Shown here piece by piece: positions 8,148 to 17,369 of a stretch of 64,000 nucleotides of DNA. The notes beneath the pieces are model-generated. The model was given only the letters and a program-made list of their open reading frames with translations, made no database searches and was not told the DNA's origin. Numbering within the stretch: the first letter of the stretch is position 1; each line of letters begins with the position of its first letter. A program made the position numbers and the translations under genes. The DNA is from Nitrososphaera sp. GTDB lineage: Archaea; Thermoproteota; Nitrososphaeria; Nitrososphaerales; Nitrososphaeraceae. Location of the stretch: positions 1 through 64,000 of the forward strand of contig JBDUUL010000015.1 of assembly GCA_039938515.1 (NCBI GenBank), read 5' to 3'.

Positions 8148-8723
8148 CTAGAGCACAACCTCGGCAACGACAGTGTTCGGCGTGGACATGACATTTGCCC
8201 GGACGTTTGCCAGTTCTTCAAAAATCATCTTTATCAACTGCGCCGTAAATTCAGACCAGTTCTGCCCGAGCTCGTGCTGTATGATAAAGACATGTTTGCC
8301 GCCAGCCTCAATCTTGTGATCAGAGTTTATGCCGGAGACTTTCATGTACTCTTGCAATACTGCTAACACTGTCCAGAGATTATAGCTTTTTTTCATCAAA
8401 AGAACGGAATCTTTCATCAAGTCAAGCGCAGCCTTTGCTGCTTCTTTCGTAAAGAGCTCCCTATATCCTGCAATGTCCTTGTCCTTTAGGCCGTTTTCCT
8501 TTGCGACGGAAATTGTCCTGTCAATCAGAGTAGAGAGCATTACCTTCGGCACCGGCATCATGCCAATCTTGTTTTCATACCTGTCCCACTCTGAATAGCG
8601 TCGGAGGATTTGGTTTGTCAAGACATTGAGCGAGATTTCTCGCTGATCCGCCTCCTTTTGCAGCTCGCCTAGAACAGAATCATCTAGCCTAAAGGTCAGG
8701 CTCTTTGTCTCTCGTGTGGACAT
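8148..8723 (-). CDS. Ribbon-helix-helix protein with C-terminal domain (copy A)
   Basis: A 191-residue protein. Residues 6-45 form a canonical RHH unit: the strand KSLTFRLDDSVLGELQKEA, then REISLNVLTNQILRRYSEW. This fold binds DNA as a dimer, usually on palindromes. A conserved linker DRYENKIGMMPVPK leads to an approximately 130-residue helical/beta domain that may sense a ligand or mediate oligomers. It is a close paralogue of the gene at 26089, with the same linker, the same EYMKVSGIN and a C-terminal TPNT-AEVVL. It lies downstream of a SnoaL gene, as its paralogue lies beside one. Confidence 0.85.
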   Translation of the reverse strand: MSTRETKSLTFRLDDSVLGELQKEADQREISLNVLTNQILRRYSEWDRYENKIGMMPVPKVMLSTLIDRTISVAKENGLKDKDIAGYRELFTKEAAKAALDLMKDSVLLMKKSYNLWTVLAVLQEYMKVSGINSDHKIEAGGKHVFIIQHELGQNWSEFTAQLIKMIFEELANVRANVMSTPNTVVAEVVL

Positions 8724-8935
8724 GGCGCTAATACCAGCCCTTCATGCGGTCGCTGGTGCAAAGTGTAATACAAAACCCGTCTCTTTGTTGCTTAAAGTTA
8801 CCATTTGCAGAGGACACTAGATCCAGTGTCAGATCGCTAGGATATTACAATTACGAATCCTAGTTCCTTGATTCCCGGCATAAGCCATCATTCCGAGTGC
8901 AGAACGCTCCTGGATGGTCTTATTTCGGAGGCACT

Positions 8936-8957
8936 CCGCAACCTGCCTAGGTTGCGG
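8936..8957. repeat. Nine-base-pair hairpin
   Basis: CCGCAACCT and AGGTTGCGG are separated by GCCT. It lies about 23 bases after the stop of the minus-strand SnoaL gene and could fold in its transcript end. The surrounding 8724-8979 contains no gene I can support. Confidence 0.5.
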
Positions 8958-8979
8958 TAAGGATATGAGCCCTTGGTGT

Positions 8980-9378
8980 TTATTCCTTGAATCGTATTCT
9001 TAGCTCTCTGATATTCTTGCCTGTCTCGTCGGTAACAAAATGGAAGGCAAATCTGCCGGTTATCTCATCCCCACGCTCAAAAGTTACGACGGCTGTTATA
9101 GAGTCATCAGTGTTTTCAGTCAGCTTGATGGTTCTTTTCATGCCCGCATTGGCCATCACCGCGATCCGGAGGAAGTTTTCGATTGCAGTCTTGCCATGCA
9201 GACCATCAGGTACATTGCTAAAAGGCTCGTAGAGTACCGCGTCTTCAGAGAACAAATCAAGCAGGCCACGCACATCCTTCTGACTTATGAGCCGAAAGTA
9301 TTTCTGGACCATCTGCTCGTTGCTAATAGTGATTATGCTCTTTGGCAAATTAGACGTTGAATCTTCATTTCTTGCCAT
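8980..9378 (-). CDS. SnoaL-like/NTF2-fold protein (copy A)
   Basis: A 132-residue protein of the alpha+beta barrel type: VQKYFRLISQKDVRGLLDLFSEDAVLYEPF is the typical opening of SnoaL-like domains (two helices, then a hydrophobic strand with Asp), followed by GKTAIENFLRIA and beta strands. Such proteins may be enzymes or ligand binders; no catalytic residue set is clear. It is related to the products at 26770 and 27215 (DLFAEDAELIEPF, EMFDDDAIIYEPF). ATG 9378 is 26 bases after its TATA box CCTTAAG, under site 6. Confidence 0.82.
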   Translation of the reverse strand: MARNEDSTSNLPKSIITISNEQMVQKYFRLISQKDVRGLLDLFSEDAVLYEPFSNVPDGLHGKTAIENFLRIAVMANAGMKRTIKLTENTDDSITAVVTFERGDEITGRFAFHFVTDETGKNIRELRIRFKE

Positions 9379-9416
9379 GCACGAATTCCGGCGAACGCCT
9401 ACTTAAGGCGCGGGTA

Positions 9417-9434
9417 TGCACTGCATTGCAGTGC
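9417..9434. promoter_or_regulatory. TGCA palindrome, site 6 (17-base perfect palindrome)
   Basis: GCACTGCA-T-TGCAGTGC at 9418-9434 is perfectly symmetrical. On the minus strand it precedes the SnoaL TATA box (9402-9409) closely; on the plus strand it is about 30 bases before the TATA-like T-run (9465-9473) of the carboxyltransferase gene. Control of the SnoaL gene is likelier than control of the operon. Confidence 0.75.
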
Positions 9435-9495
9435 TACGCACTTTCCGGTGGCGCTTTTGAAAAGTTTTTTTACGCTTGGGACTGCAAGCAGCCCT

Positions 9496-11034
9496 ATGAG
9501 CTTTGGCGACCTTGCCCGGAAGAGAGAAGAACACCTGCTTGGAGGGGGACACGAAAAGCAGGAGGAGCAAAGAAAAAAAGGAAAAATGACAGCTCCGGAC
9601 CGCGCGAACCTGCTGTTTGACCCGGAGACCTTTGTGGAGCTTGACCAGTTCGTGCTTCATGACTGCAGCGACTTTGGGATGGATAAGAAGAAGGTTCTCG
9701 GAGACGGGGTGATGACAGGCTATGGCAATATCGACGGCAGGCTCGTCTATTCATTCATACACGACTTTACCGTGTTTGGGGGTTCGCTTGGCTGGGGCTT
9801 TGCTTCCAAGGTCTGCAAAGTAATGGACTTGGCCTTAAAGCAAGGCGTGCCGGTTGTCGGCATTAACGACTCAGGAGGCGCCCGAATCCAAGAAGGCATC
9901 ATGAGCCTTGCAGGCTATGCGGAAATATTTCACCGAAACGTCAGGTCATCCGGTGTCGTGCCGCAGATCTCTCTTATAATGGGACCCTGCGCAGGCGGCG
10001 CCGTCTACTCGCCTGCAATCACCGACTTTATCATCATGACCAGGTCAGCTTTCATGTTTGTCACCGGGCCGGAGGTGGTAAAGGAGGTTACAAAGGAAGA
10101 CGTGAGCTTTACCGAGCTTGGTGGAGCACACGTTCACAACGAGAAAAGCGGCGTGGCGCATTTTATCGCCGAAGACGAACAGGAGTGCTTCAGCATCTGC
10201 CGCAAGCTGCTCTCCTTTATTCCTTCAAATAACTTGGAGGAACCGCCGAGGGCCGCGCCAAATGACGATCCGCAGAGGCAGGACGACGAGCTCAATTCAG
10301 TCATGCCAGATAGCCCCAACAAGCCGTATGACATGGGGGGTTCGGTCATCCGGCACATAGTTGACAGAGGGGAATTTCTTGAGGTGCAGAAACACTGGGC
10401 AAAAAACATAATCGTCGGGTTTGCACGGCTTGACGGATACCCAATAGGCGTCGTCGCGAATAATCCCGAGGCGCTTGCAGGGGTGCTGGACATTGAGTCC
10501 TGCGAAAAGGCAGCGCGGTTTGTACGATTCTGCGACTGCTTTAACATTCCGCTGCTGGCAATGGTCGATGTGCCGGGGTTTCTTCCGGGCACGGGACAGG
10601 AATGGGGCGGAATAATCAGGCATGGCGCAAAGCTGCTTTACGCGTTCTCGGAGGCGACTGTGCCCAGGCTGACAGTAATTACTCGCAAAGCATATGGCGG
10701 AGCCTACTGCGTTATGAACAGCAAGCACATTGGCGCGGACTATAACTTTGCGTGGCCGTCAGCCGAGATTGCGGTAATGGGTCCGGAGGGGGCATCCAAT
10801 ATTATCTTCAAAAAAGAAATAATGCAGGCAAACGACCCGGTTTCAAAGAAGGCAGAACTTGTAAACGAGTTCAGGGACAGGTTCTCAAGTCCATACGTAG
10901 CTGCCTCCAGAGGATACATTGACATGGTTATCGAGCCAAGGGAAACACGGCCGCGCCTAATCTCTGCATTAAGGTCAATTTACAGAAAGCGGGAAAGCCT
11001 TCCAAAGAGAAAGCACGGCAACATTCCGCTGTAG
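9496..11034 (+). CDS. pccB: Acyl-CoA carboxylase, carboxyltransferase subunit
   Basis: A 512-residue carboxyltransferase that moves CO2 from carboxybiotin to acetyl-CoA and/or propionyl-CoA. In thaumarchaea this enzyme carries both carboxylations of the 3-hydroxypropionate/4-hydroxybutyrate cycle. Visible marks are the N-terminal crotonase-like half with INDSGGARIQEG and GPCAGGAVYSPA, and the C-terminal half with VDVPGFLPGTGQEWGG and KAYGGAYCVM. Full-length for the family. ATG 9496 fits the T-rich promoter element at 9465-9473. It heads the three-gene carboxylase cluster, with the biotin carboxylase starting 44 bases downstream. Confidence 0.95.
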   Translation: MSFGDLARKREEHLLGGGHEKQEEQRKKGKMTAPDRANLLFDPETFVELDQFVLHDCSDFGMDKKKVLGDGVMTGYGNIDGRLVYSFIHDFTVFGGSLGWGFASKVCKVMDLALKQGVPVVGINDSGGARIQEGIMSLAGYAEIFHRNVRSSGVVPQISLIMGPCAGGAVYSPAITDFIIMTRSAFMFVTGPEVVKEVTKEDVSFTELGGAHVHNEKSGVAHFIAEDEQECFSICRKLLSFIPSNNLEEPPRAAPNDDPQRQDDELNSVMPDSPNKPYDMGGSVIRHIVDRGEFLEVQKHWAKNIIVGFARLDGYPIGVVANNPEALAGVLDIESCEKAARFVRFCDCFNIPLLAMVDVPGFLPGTGQEWGGIIRHGAKLLYAFSEATVPRLTVITRKAYGGAYCVMNSKHIGADYNFAWPSAEIAVMGPEGASNIIFKKEIMQANDPVSKKAELVNEFRDRFSSPYVAASRGYIDMVIEPRETRPRLISALRSIYRKRESLPKRKHGNIPL

Positions 11035-11077
11035 GGGTCGGGCGACTTTACCTTAAGTTTCTAATTGGTACATAGCC

Positions 11078-12667
11078 ATGACTTTTAAGCCAACTTCCTC
11101 TACAGTGAGTCGCTTGACCAAGAAAAGAGTCCTTATTGCAAACAGAGGTGAGATTGTTCTGCGCGTGGCGCGAACTTGCAACAGGCTCGGCTACTCCCCA
11201 TGCGGCATTTACTCTGAAGCCGACAAGGACTCGCTTCACATCAAGTCCTGCCAGGAGGCGATTAGTATCGGGGGATTCACACCCACCGAGAGCTATCTAC
11301 GCGTTGACAAGGTGATCGATGCCGCGACAAAGCTTGGCTGCGAGATGATACACCCGGGATACGGCTTTCTTGCGGAAAATTCCAGCTTTGCGGCTTCCTG
11401 CGAGCGGTCAGGGTTTACGTTCATTGGGCCGTCCTCATCGACTCTGGAGCTATCAGGCGACAAGGCAAGGGCAAGGGAAGTTGCTTCCTCAATAGCGCCT
11501 GTGTTGCCCGGGAAGGAAGTATCGAATGAATCAGAGGCACTCGGGTTTGCGGAAAAGATAGGTTTTCCGATAATAGTAAAGGCAGTAAAAGGGGGCGGCG
11601 GGAGGGGCCTGCGGACTGTCTATTCGGCAGAGGAGCTTAAGCAGGCATTTGCCTCATCTCGCGACGAGGCACTGATAAGTTTCGGGTCCGGCCGTGTCTA
11701 TATCGAGAAGTACCTTGAGAACCCAAGGCACATCGAGGTGCAGATTCTCGGTGATAGCAAAACCGGCGAAAATGGCGGAGCCATCAATCTGGGCGAGCGG
11801 GAGTGCTCGGTGCAGCGCAGGCATCAGAAGCTGATAGAGGAGACACCTTCGGCAGCGCTTACCCCGGACAATCGGGCAAAATTGCTTGAAACCGCCACGG
11901 CGATTGCAGCAAAAATGAAATACGACAATGCAGGGACCGTCGAGTTTCTGTTCAAGGGCGGTGCGTTCTATTTCATGGAGCTGAACTCAAGGATTCAAGT
12001 CGAGCATCCGATTACAGAAATGGTTACTGGTGTAGACATTGTTGAACAACAGCTGCGAATCGCCTCCGGCGACGGAATTGCGTTCAAGCAGGGCGATGTC
12101 AGCTTTCACGGGCATGCAATAGAGTGCAGGCTAAACGCAGAGCACCCGATGACCTTTGCCCCGTTTCCGGGTGTTGTTGAAAAGTTTGTTCCACCCTTGT
12201 CAGGTACTGCAAGCGGCGACAAGTCTGTGAGGATTGATACGGCGCTTTACAGCGGGTATTCCATTCCGCCATACTATGACTCTCTTATAGCCAAGCTGAT
12301 ATGCCATGCGGCAGACAGAGGACAAGCGATTCAGACAATGAGAGAGGCGTTAATTTCGACTAGAATAACCGGAGTGCCTACAACGATACCATTCCACCTG
12401 TCGGCCCTCAACGACAGCCGATTTCTGCAGGGAAATTACGACACGTCCTTCGTTTCGGATCTAAAGCCGTATTCTGTCAAGAGCGGCGAAAAGGCAGCTG
12501 CGTTATTTGCTGTGCTTCCAAGGAGATTGCGCAAAGGCAGCGCAGAATCGGCCGCGGCTGGGACGCGGCCAATGCACACAGCCGATGCTTGGCACGGAGC
12601 GGCACTCTTTGAGGCAGTGACGGCAAGATCGGATAGCTTTGGGCAGAAATGGAGGTCAGATACCTGA
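11078..12667 (+). CDS. accC: Biotin carboxylase subunit of acyl-CoA carboxylase
   Basis: A 529-residue ATP-grasp enzyme that carboxylates biotin using ATP and bicarbonate. It shows KRVLIANRGEIVLRVAR at the start, the glycine-rich loop KGGGGRG, GERECSVQRRHQK, and ELNSRIQVEHPITE with the catalytic residues of the family. About 15 residues precede the usual start and about 60 less-conserved residues follow the core. ATG 11078 follows a TATA-like CCTTAAG (about 11051), so it may also have its own promoter. It overlaps the carrier gene by 19 bases. Confidence 0.95.
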   Translation: MTFKPTSSTVSRLTKKRVLIANRGEIVLRVARTCNRLGYSPCGIYSEADKDSLHIKSCQEAISIGGFTPTESYLRVDKVIDAATKLGCEMIHPGYGFLAENSSFAASCERSGFTFIGPSSSTLELSGDKARAREVASSIAPVLPGKEVSNESEALGFAEKIGFPIIVKAVKGGGGRGLRTVYSAEELKQAFASSRDEALISFGSGRVYIEKYLENPRHIEVQILGDSKTGENGGAINLGERECSVQRRHQKLIEETPSAALTPDNRAKLLETATAIAAKMKYDNAGTVEFLFKGGAFYFMELNSRIQVEHPITEMVTGVDIVEQQLRIASGDGIAFKQGDVSFHGHAIECRLNAEHPMTFAPFPGVVEKFVPPLSGTASGDKSVRIDTALYSGYSIPPYYDSLIAKLICHAADRGQAIQTMREALISTRITGVPTTIPFHLSALNDSRFLQGNYDTSFVSDLKPYSVKSGEKAAALFAVLPRRLRKGSAESAAAGTRPMHTADAWHGAALFEAVTARSDSFGQKWRSDT

Positions 12668-13107
12668 AACTCCAGGTCAATGACACCGATTACGATATTG
12701 AGGTACTTTCTGATGGCAGGGCGCGAGTGAACGGCAAGGAAATCACGTTTGAATCAAGCAAGGATGGAGACGCGCTCTTGATCGGTGGCGAGAAGTATTT
12801 TCTCGATTTTGCACAGGAAGGCGACCAGCCTTTTCTTATCGTAAATGGCATGGTATACCTTGTCACAAAAACAGACCAGGCGGAAGGAGATGCAGAACGC
12901 GAACTGAGGGCTCCGATGAGCGGACAGGTTGTCGAGGTCGCAGTGGCGCAGGGGAGCGAAGTAAAGAAAGGTCAGTTGCTTTTGGTGCTTGAGGCCATGA
13001 AGATGGAGAACCAGATAAAGGCACCCTTCAAGGGCCGAGTAGCACAGATAAAGACATCAAAGGGCGAACACGTAAAGCTGGGAGATCTACTCATCACGTT
13101 TGAGTGA
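12649..13107 (+). CDS. accB: Biotin carboxyl carrier protein
   Basis: A 152-residue carrier. The C-terminal half is a biotinyl domain (LRAPMSGQVVEVAVAQGSEVKKG) with the biotinylation motif EAMKM; Lys118 is the expected attachment site. The N-terminal half is a beta-rich linker domain. It begins inside the biotin carboxylase gene in another frame, so translation is coupled. Together with the two preceding genes it completes the acetyl/propionyl-CoA carboxylase. Confidence 0.95.
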   Translation: MEVRYLKLQVNDTDYDIEVLSDGRARVNGKEITFESSKDGDALLIGGEKYFLDFAQEGDQPFLIVNGMVYLVTKTDQAEGDAERELRAPMSGQVVEVAVAQGSEVKKGQLLLVLEAMKMENQIKAPFKGRVAQIKTSKGEHVKLGDLLITFE

Positions 13108-13193
13108 TCGCAAAAACCGGGCAGGGATACCGGCTCTAACTCGACTTGCGCTAACCGGCAGTAGAGCGTAGCGGCAAGCCTTGCGGGGAAGTG

Positions 13194-13209
13194 AATGCAC
13201 TGCATTGCA
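13194..13209. promoter_or_regulatory. TGCA palindrome, site 7
   Basis: AATGCACTGCATTGCA, ending about 14 bases before the TATA box GATATATCC (about 13224-13232). The cupredoxin ATG is at 13257. Confidence 0.78.
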
Positions 13210-13256
13210 GAACAATCCTACACGATATATCCTAAAGACGGAGAGCATGACTGCAG

Positions 13257-13748
13257 ATGTCGACAAGCAGGACACTTAAAAATTATGGGCTCGTGATTGC
13301 AGCTGCAATCTCTGTTGTTTTGGTTCTATCTATCGCAGTAGCTGCGATTTCAAACAAGCCCGCTGACGCAACCAGGTACAAAGGCGTAAACCGGGAATTC
13401 TGGATCGCAAACATGGACAACACCAAGATTAACGAAACAAAGGTGCTGCTGCCAGCAGACATGTTCACTACAAGTACACTCGTTGTCAAGAAGGGCGACA
13501 ACGTTACAATACACTTCTTCAACGTCGAGGATAAGCCAACAGACAGGCATTCATTTTCAATAGACGGCAAACCCTATGCGATGAATGTCGTTCTTAACGG
13601 CGGTCAGAACGCAACCATCAACTTTATTGCAAATCAGACAGGAGTGTGGACGTACTATTGCATATACCACGAACCCATGATGAAAGGCCAGTTGGTGGTA
13701 GAGGCGCCAACGCTGGATGAGCTTCTGGCTCTGGCGCACCAGAGGTAG
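13257..13748 (+). CDS. Membrane-anchored cupredoxin (blue copper protein)
   Basis: A 163-residue protein with an uncleaved or cleavable N-terminal helix (about residues 11-31), then a cupredoxin domain facing outward. Type 1 copper ligands are all present: His98 in DRHSF, Cys135, His138 and Met141/142 in CIYHEPMM. It is likely an electron carrier for the copper-based respiratory chain of ammonia oxidisers. A second in-frame ATG is absent and the ATG at 13247 is in a frame that stops at once, so 13257 is firm. It lies directly under palindrome site 7. Confidence 0.92.
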   Translation: MSTSRTLKNYGLVIAAAISVVLVLSIAVAAISNKPADATRYKGVNREFWIANMDNTKINETKVLLPADMFTTSTLVVKKGDNVTIHFFNVEDKPTDRHSFSIDGKPYAMNVVLNGGQNATINFIANQTGVWTYYCIYHEPMMKGQLVVEAPTLDELLALAHQR

Positions 13749-13884
13749 CCCCCTCCTTGGATTTTCTTTGGGCAACGGGTAGGCAGGGGTATAGAAGAGG
13801 TTTGACAGGATTTCTTATCCGCAGTACGTGGCCGGCTTATCAGTCGACTCTGCTGTCTCTTTGGGCGACCGGTGAACCTTATCC

Positions 13885-14691
13885 ATGCTGCTAAAATCCA
13901 TAAAGGATCTGATCGACCTCTCAGGCAAGACGGCGATTGTCACTGGCGCTGTCGGAATAGGGTATGGAATTGCTTATCGGCTAGCAGAGGCCGGCGCTAA
14001 TGTAGTCGTTGCCAGCCTGTTAGGAGACCAAGCGGATGTCACTGCAAATGACTTGACCAAGAGAGGATGGCATGCCAAGTCAGTAGTTGCCGACGTTTCG
14101 AAAGAAACGGACGCCAAGAGGATGGTGAGCGAGACTGTCTCAGCATATGGTGGCTTGGACATCCTGGTCAACAATGCTGGGATATATCCGTCGATTCCTG
14201 TATTGAAAATGACCAGTGAGGATTTTGAGCGCGTCCTTGCGGTGAACCTAAAGGGCGTTTTCCTTTGCTCCAAGTACGCCGTGGAACAGATGATAAAGCA
14301 GGGCAGCGGAGGCAAGATAATCAATATCACTTCCATTGATGCGCTCCATCCCTCTTCAGTCGGGCTTGCACACTATGACGCTTCAAAACACGGAGTCTGG
14401 GGCTTTACGAAGAATCTTGCACTGGAAGTTGCACCCCATAACATCACGGTAAATGCGATTGCTCCAGGGGGCATACTGACCCCGGGCGTAAAGGACATGC
14501 AACAGTCAATGCCTGCACCGCAAGGAATCGACCCCGGCAAAATGCTTGAAGGCTTTATGTCCAAGATCCCTATGCACAGGCTGGGCGAACCTGACGAGAT
14601 AGGAAAGGTTGCACTGTTCCTTGCCTCGGAAATGTCTTCGTACATGACCGGAAGTCAGGTGGTGGTTGACGGCGGAGCACTTCTGTCTTGA
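13885..14691 (+). CDS. Short-chain dehydrogenase/reductase (PhaB/FabG-like)
   Basis: A 268-residue Rossmann oxidoreductase. TGAVGIGYG is the cofactor loop (about residues 20-28), NNAG follows at about 96, and the catalytic Ser (ITSIDA) and YDASK carry the active-site Ser-Tyr-Lys set. The end MTGSQVVVDGGALLS is typical of 3-oxoacyl or acetoacetyl-CoA reductases and sugar dehydrogenases. The neighbouring CoA-transferase and PHA synthase suggest reduction of acetoacetyl-CoA for polymer synthesis, but substrate is inferred only from context. No TGCA palindrome precedes it. Confidence 0.88.
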   Translation: MLLKSIKDLIDLSGKTAIVTGAVGIGYGIAYRLAEAGANVVVASLLGDQADVTANDLTKRGWHAKSVVADVSKETDAKRMVSETVSAYGGLDILVNNAGIYPSIPVLKMTSEDFERVLAVNLKGVFLCSKYAVEQMIKQGSGGKIINITSIDALHPSSVGLAHYDASKHGVWGFTKNLALEVAPHNITVNAIAPGGILTPGVKDMQQSMPAPQGIDPGKMLEGFMSKIPMHRLGEPDEIGKVALFLASEMSSYMTGSQVVVDGGALLS

Positions 14692-14941
14692 TGTACCAGC
14701 CAACAGCGAATTGGCTATCATTGAACTAGGGGCATCAGTTGCTTGGCCGCATCATATGCTCCCGTTTTCCTTGCAGCGATTTGTGAAACCTTGTGGTGAA
14801 ACGATCGTGTGTCTGGAACAGTATTGAGGCGAGCGGGTAGCGTACGCTCCATAATTGGAAGTACCTGCGCCTTTGCGCCGTTCCTCCTCCTTTCAAGCAT
14901 CGCTCCGCTAGCCAGATGAAGACAGCATTGTTGGATTGTTC

Positions 14942-14957
14942 TGCAATGCAGTGCATT
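14942..14957. promoter_or_regulatory. TGCA palindrome, site 8
   Basis: TGCAATGCAGTGCATT, then ten bases, then TATA box TTATATAG (14967-14974), then the CBS ATG at 14995. This is a clean example of the common layout. The rest of 14692-14994 contains no supported gene. Confidence 0.8.
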
Positions 14958-14994
14958 CTACGTGGTTATATAGCAAGCCTCCACTTTGTCCGGC

Positions 14995-15465
14995 ATGGAA
15001 AATTCAGTAGAAGCTATAATGTCAAGAAATCTGGAAACTATAGACGCAGCAGCTTCTTCACTTGAAGCGGCAAGAAAGATGCGTGATAAGAAAATCAGCT
15101 CGCTCCTTGTGGTCAACAAGAAGAACAAGGATGAAATGCCGCTCGGAATCGTTACAGAACGCGATCTCGTTTGCAGGATATGCGCTCAGGGATCAAGCGG
15201 AAAGGATGTCTACATAAGAGACATAATGTCCTCTCCAATAGCAACCATCGATCCACAAACCACTGTCGAGGGCGCAGCAGACATTATGCTAAGCAACAAG
15301 GTAAGGCACCTCTTGGTGGTTGACCGGAACGCAAAGGCAACCCCGGTTGGAATCGTTGCGCCGACTGACCTCAACAAGTACCTGCAAGCAAACATTGACA
15401 TGGACGAAGTCCAGGCTAGAATCCTAAAGGCTGTCCAGTACAGCGAGGAGATAGGCTGGGCGTAG
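14995..15465 (+). CDS. CBS-pair protein (156 residues)
   Basis: A stand-alone CBS pair. First repeat: VEAIMSRNLETIDAAASSLEAARKM ending in LGIVTERDLVCRI; second repeat: IRDIMSSPIATIDPQTTVEGAADIM ending in VGIVAPTDLNKYL. The first GIVTERD pattern is the usual nucleotide-ribose contact. It probably reports adenylate state or similar to partner proteins. ATG 14995 is used because the TATA box is 25 bases upstream, so the upstream in-frame TTG at 14986 would fall outside the transcript. Regulated through site 8. Confidence 0.92.
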   Translation: MENSVEAIMSRNLETIDAAASSLEAARKMRDKKISSLLVVNKKNKDEMPLGIVTERDLVCRICAQGSSGKDVYIRDIMSSPIATIDPQTTVEGAADIMLSNKVRHLLVVDRNAKATPVGIVAPTDLNKYLQANIDMDEVQARILKAVQYSEEIGWA

Positions 15466-15560
15466 CAAGGGCCAGCATGATTGGATTTGTTGCAGCTATA
15501 GTTACTCGCATAACCCACGTTGTGTGTAGAACAACGATATCGTAGATCGCTACCTTTCAG

Positions 15561-17258
15561 CTAAGCGCGAATTGTGCGAAGCACTTCCTCGCGGATATTC
15601 GTTTTTTCTTGTTTAAACAGCCTTTTGTCCATCTCAATGGCACGAGAGTCTCTGACCGGGGCAAAATCCATCTTTTGCAAGATGTCCTTGTCCACATCAA
15701 TCCCGGGCGCAAACTCGAGGAGCGATATGCCGTCCCTGCCCAAGCCAAAAACTGCCCTCTCTGTGACATAGAGTATTTCTTTTCCGAACTTTACGGCCTG
15801 GTGTCCGCTAAATACAATCTTGTAAACTGATTCGACAAATTTGCGAATATTACCGTCCTGTTCTATTCTCAGCTCTTTTCCAGCAGCCACCGTTATTTTG
15901 CTCTGACCTCCAGTAAAGGCACCGGCAAAGTACGTCTTTGGCGCTCCGCCCGCGATTACGGGAAATCCGCCGGGTCCAAAGGCGCGGTTTGGAAGCATCG
16001 ATGGGTTGACGTTGCCGAATCTGTCAATTTGCAAAAATCCAAGTGAGGCGGCGTCGATTATCCCTCCTTCAAAATTTGAAAACATGTCCGGAATTGTTGA
16101 AAGGGCAAACGGGCTCATTGCCAGACCAAAATCCGGGCCGGACAGCGCCAATCCTCCCCAGGGACCCGACTCAAGAACGGTTATGATAAACTCTGTAACG
16201 TGCTCTTCGGCAGCCACCGCCGACACAAAGGCTGGAATGCCTATCCCCAGATTTACCAGCACTGGCTTGCCCTTGTCTTCTAGAACTTTCACCAACTCCA
16301 GCAGCACCCTTCTCGCGATTACCTTTTCATAATCAGCTGGAGGTGTCCCTCCGCTGGAGATGTCGCGCACAAGCGCGTCAGTGATCGGCGGCAGAACTGA
16401 ATAAGAAATCCGGGGATCATATTCGATGCTGCCACCCTGCCAGTGGTGCTGTTTTGGGGAAACCACCACCGAGTCGACAATCGGGCCCGGGACATCCACA
16501 TCCCAAGGATCGATTGAACCGGCCTGGGTGAGCCAACGGACCTGCGCGATAACCCTTCCCGAGTTCGGTCGGGCTTTTGCCGCCTGTGCAATGCTCAGAG
16601 TTGTTCCTCTGATGCCTTCGTCTCTCATTGATAGGTTGCCGTTTTCGTCCGCGACCGAAGCGCGTATGAGCGCATAATCAGGTTTTGGAGCCCGGTAAAG
16701 GAGGAACTCTTCGCCTTCGATATTTATAAGACTGACCCTGCAGGACTGGGCATGGTGGCCAGACAGATTGGCCGGTCCTTCCCGGCTTATGCTTTTGCTT
16801 GCCTTGTCATTTAGTGCAGCGCCATCCTGACGCGGGTCGAGAAAGGTTTCAAGGCCTATCTTTGTTATGAGGCCCGGTCTCCCGGACGCAACTTCCCTGA
16901 ACCAGTAGGCAGCTATCCCAAGCGGCCAGCCGTATGATTCAATCCTGTTGTCGGTGACCATTTTTTGGAGCCATGGCGAGAAGCCGAGAAAAGGCATCAG
17001 CATGCCGCGCATGAAATTCTGATTTGGGTCGGCATACAATTTCTCTGCCACGAAATCAAGTGCTCGGCCGGGCATGGCCGGCAGAGCGTCAGAAATTATG
17101 AACAAGTTGCATGGGTGGCCGGTCTTTGTGTAACTGTCAAAGAGTTGCAGTATCAGATGCTCCGGCGCTGTGGCTAGGTTGAACCCAGATATCGCTACTA
17201 TGCTCGAGTCCTTTATTGCGGCTGCCTCAGCGGCCCCTTCTGCAACCTTGGAAAGCAA
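15561..17258 (-). CDS. Fused acyl-CoA:carboxylate CoA-transferase
   Basis: A 565-residue CoA-transferase containing both family-I halves in one chain, as in propionate or acetoacetate CoA-transferases. The N-terminal half includes AISGFNLATAPEHLILQLFDSY; the C-terminal half has VLVNLGIGIPAFVSAVAAEE, then VLESGPWGG, where the Glu is the expected catalytic residue. It probably activates a short acid with CoA from acetyl-CoA, and the adjacent PHA synthase suggests 3-hydroxyacyl-CoA supply. The TTG start at 17258 is 28 bases after a TATA box (17283-17290). Only a half-site like TTGCATTG is seen upstream (about 17304-17311). Confidence 0.9.
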   Translation of the reverse strand: MLSKVAEGAAEAAAIKDSSIVAISGFNLATAPEHLILQLFDSYTKTGHPCNLFIISDALPAMPGRALDFVAEKLYADPNQNFMRGMLMPFLGFSPWLQKMVTDNRIESYGWPLGIAAYWFREVASGRPGLITKIGLETFLDPRQDGAALNDKASKSISREGPANLSGHHAQSCRVSLINIEGEEFLLYRAPKPDYALIRASVADENGNLSMRDEGIRGTTLSIAQAAKARPNSGRVIAQVRWLTQAGSIDPWDVDVPGPIVDSVVVSPKQHHWQGGSIEYDPRISYSVLPPITDALVRDISSGGTPPADYEKVIARRVLLELVKVLEDKGKPVLVNLGIGIPAFVSAVAAEEHVTEFIITVLESGPWGGLALSGPDFGLAMSPFALSTIPDMFSNFEGGIIDAASLGFLQIDRFGNVNPSMLPNRAFGPGGFPVIAGGAPKTYFAGAFTGGQSKITVAAGKELRIEQDGNIRKFVESVYKIVFSGHQAVKFGKEILYVTERAVFGLGRDGISLLEFAPGIDVDKDILQKMDFAPVRDSRAIEMDKRLFKQEKTNIREEVLRTIRA

Positions 17259-17369
17259 CGCGTTGCGATAATTGGCCGCATATTAAATACATTGACCATC
17301 AGCAGCTTGCATTGTAACGCGGTTCTTGGTCGAACCGTTCGCGCTGGCTGTTCGTCTTGGCTAGCTACG

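Noticed and set aside
17303-17317. TTGCATTGTAACG upstream of the CoA-transferase
   Set aside because: Only one TGCATT half is present; I do not count it as a full palindrome site.
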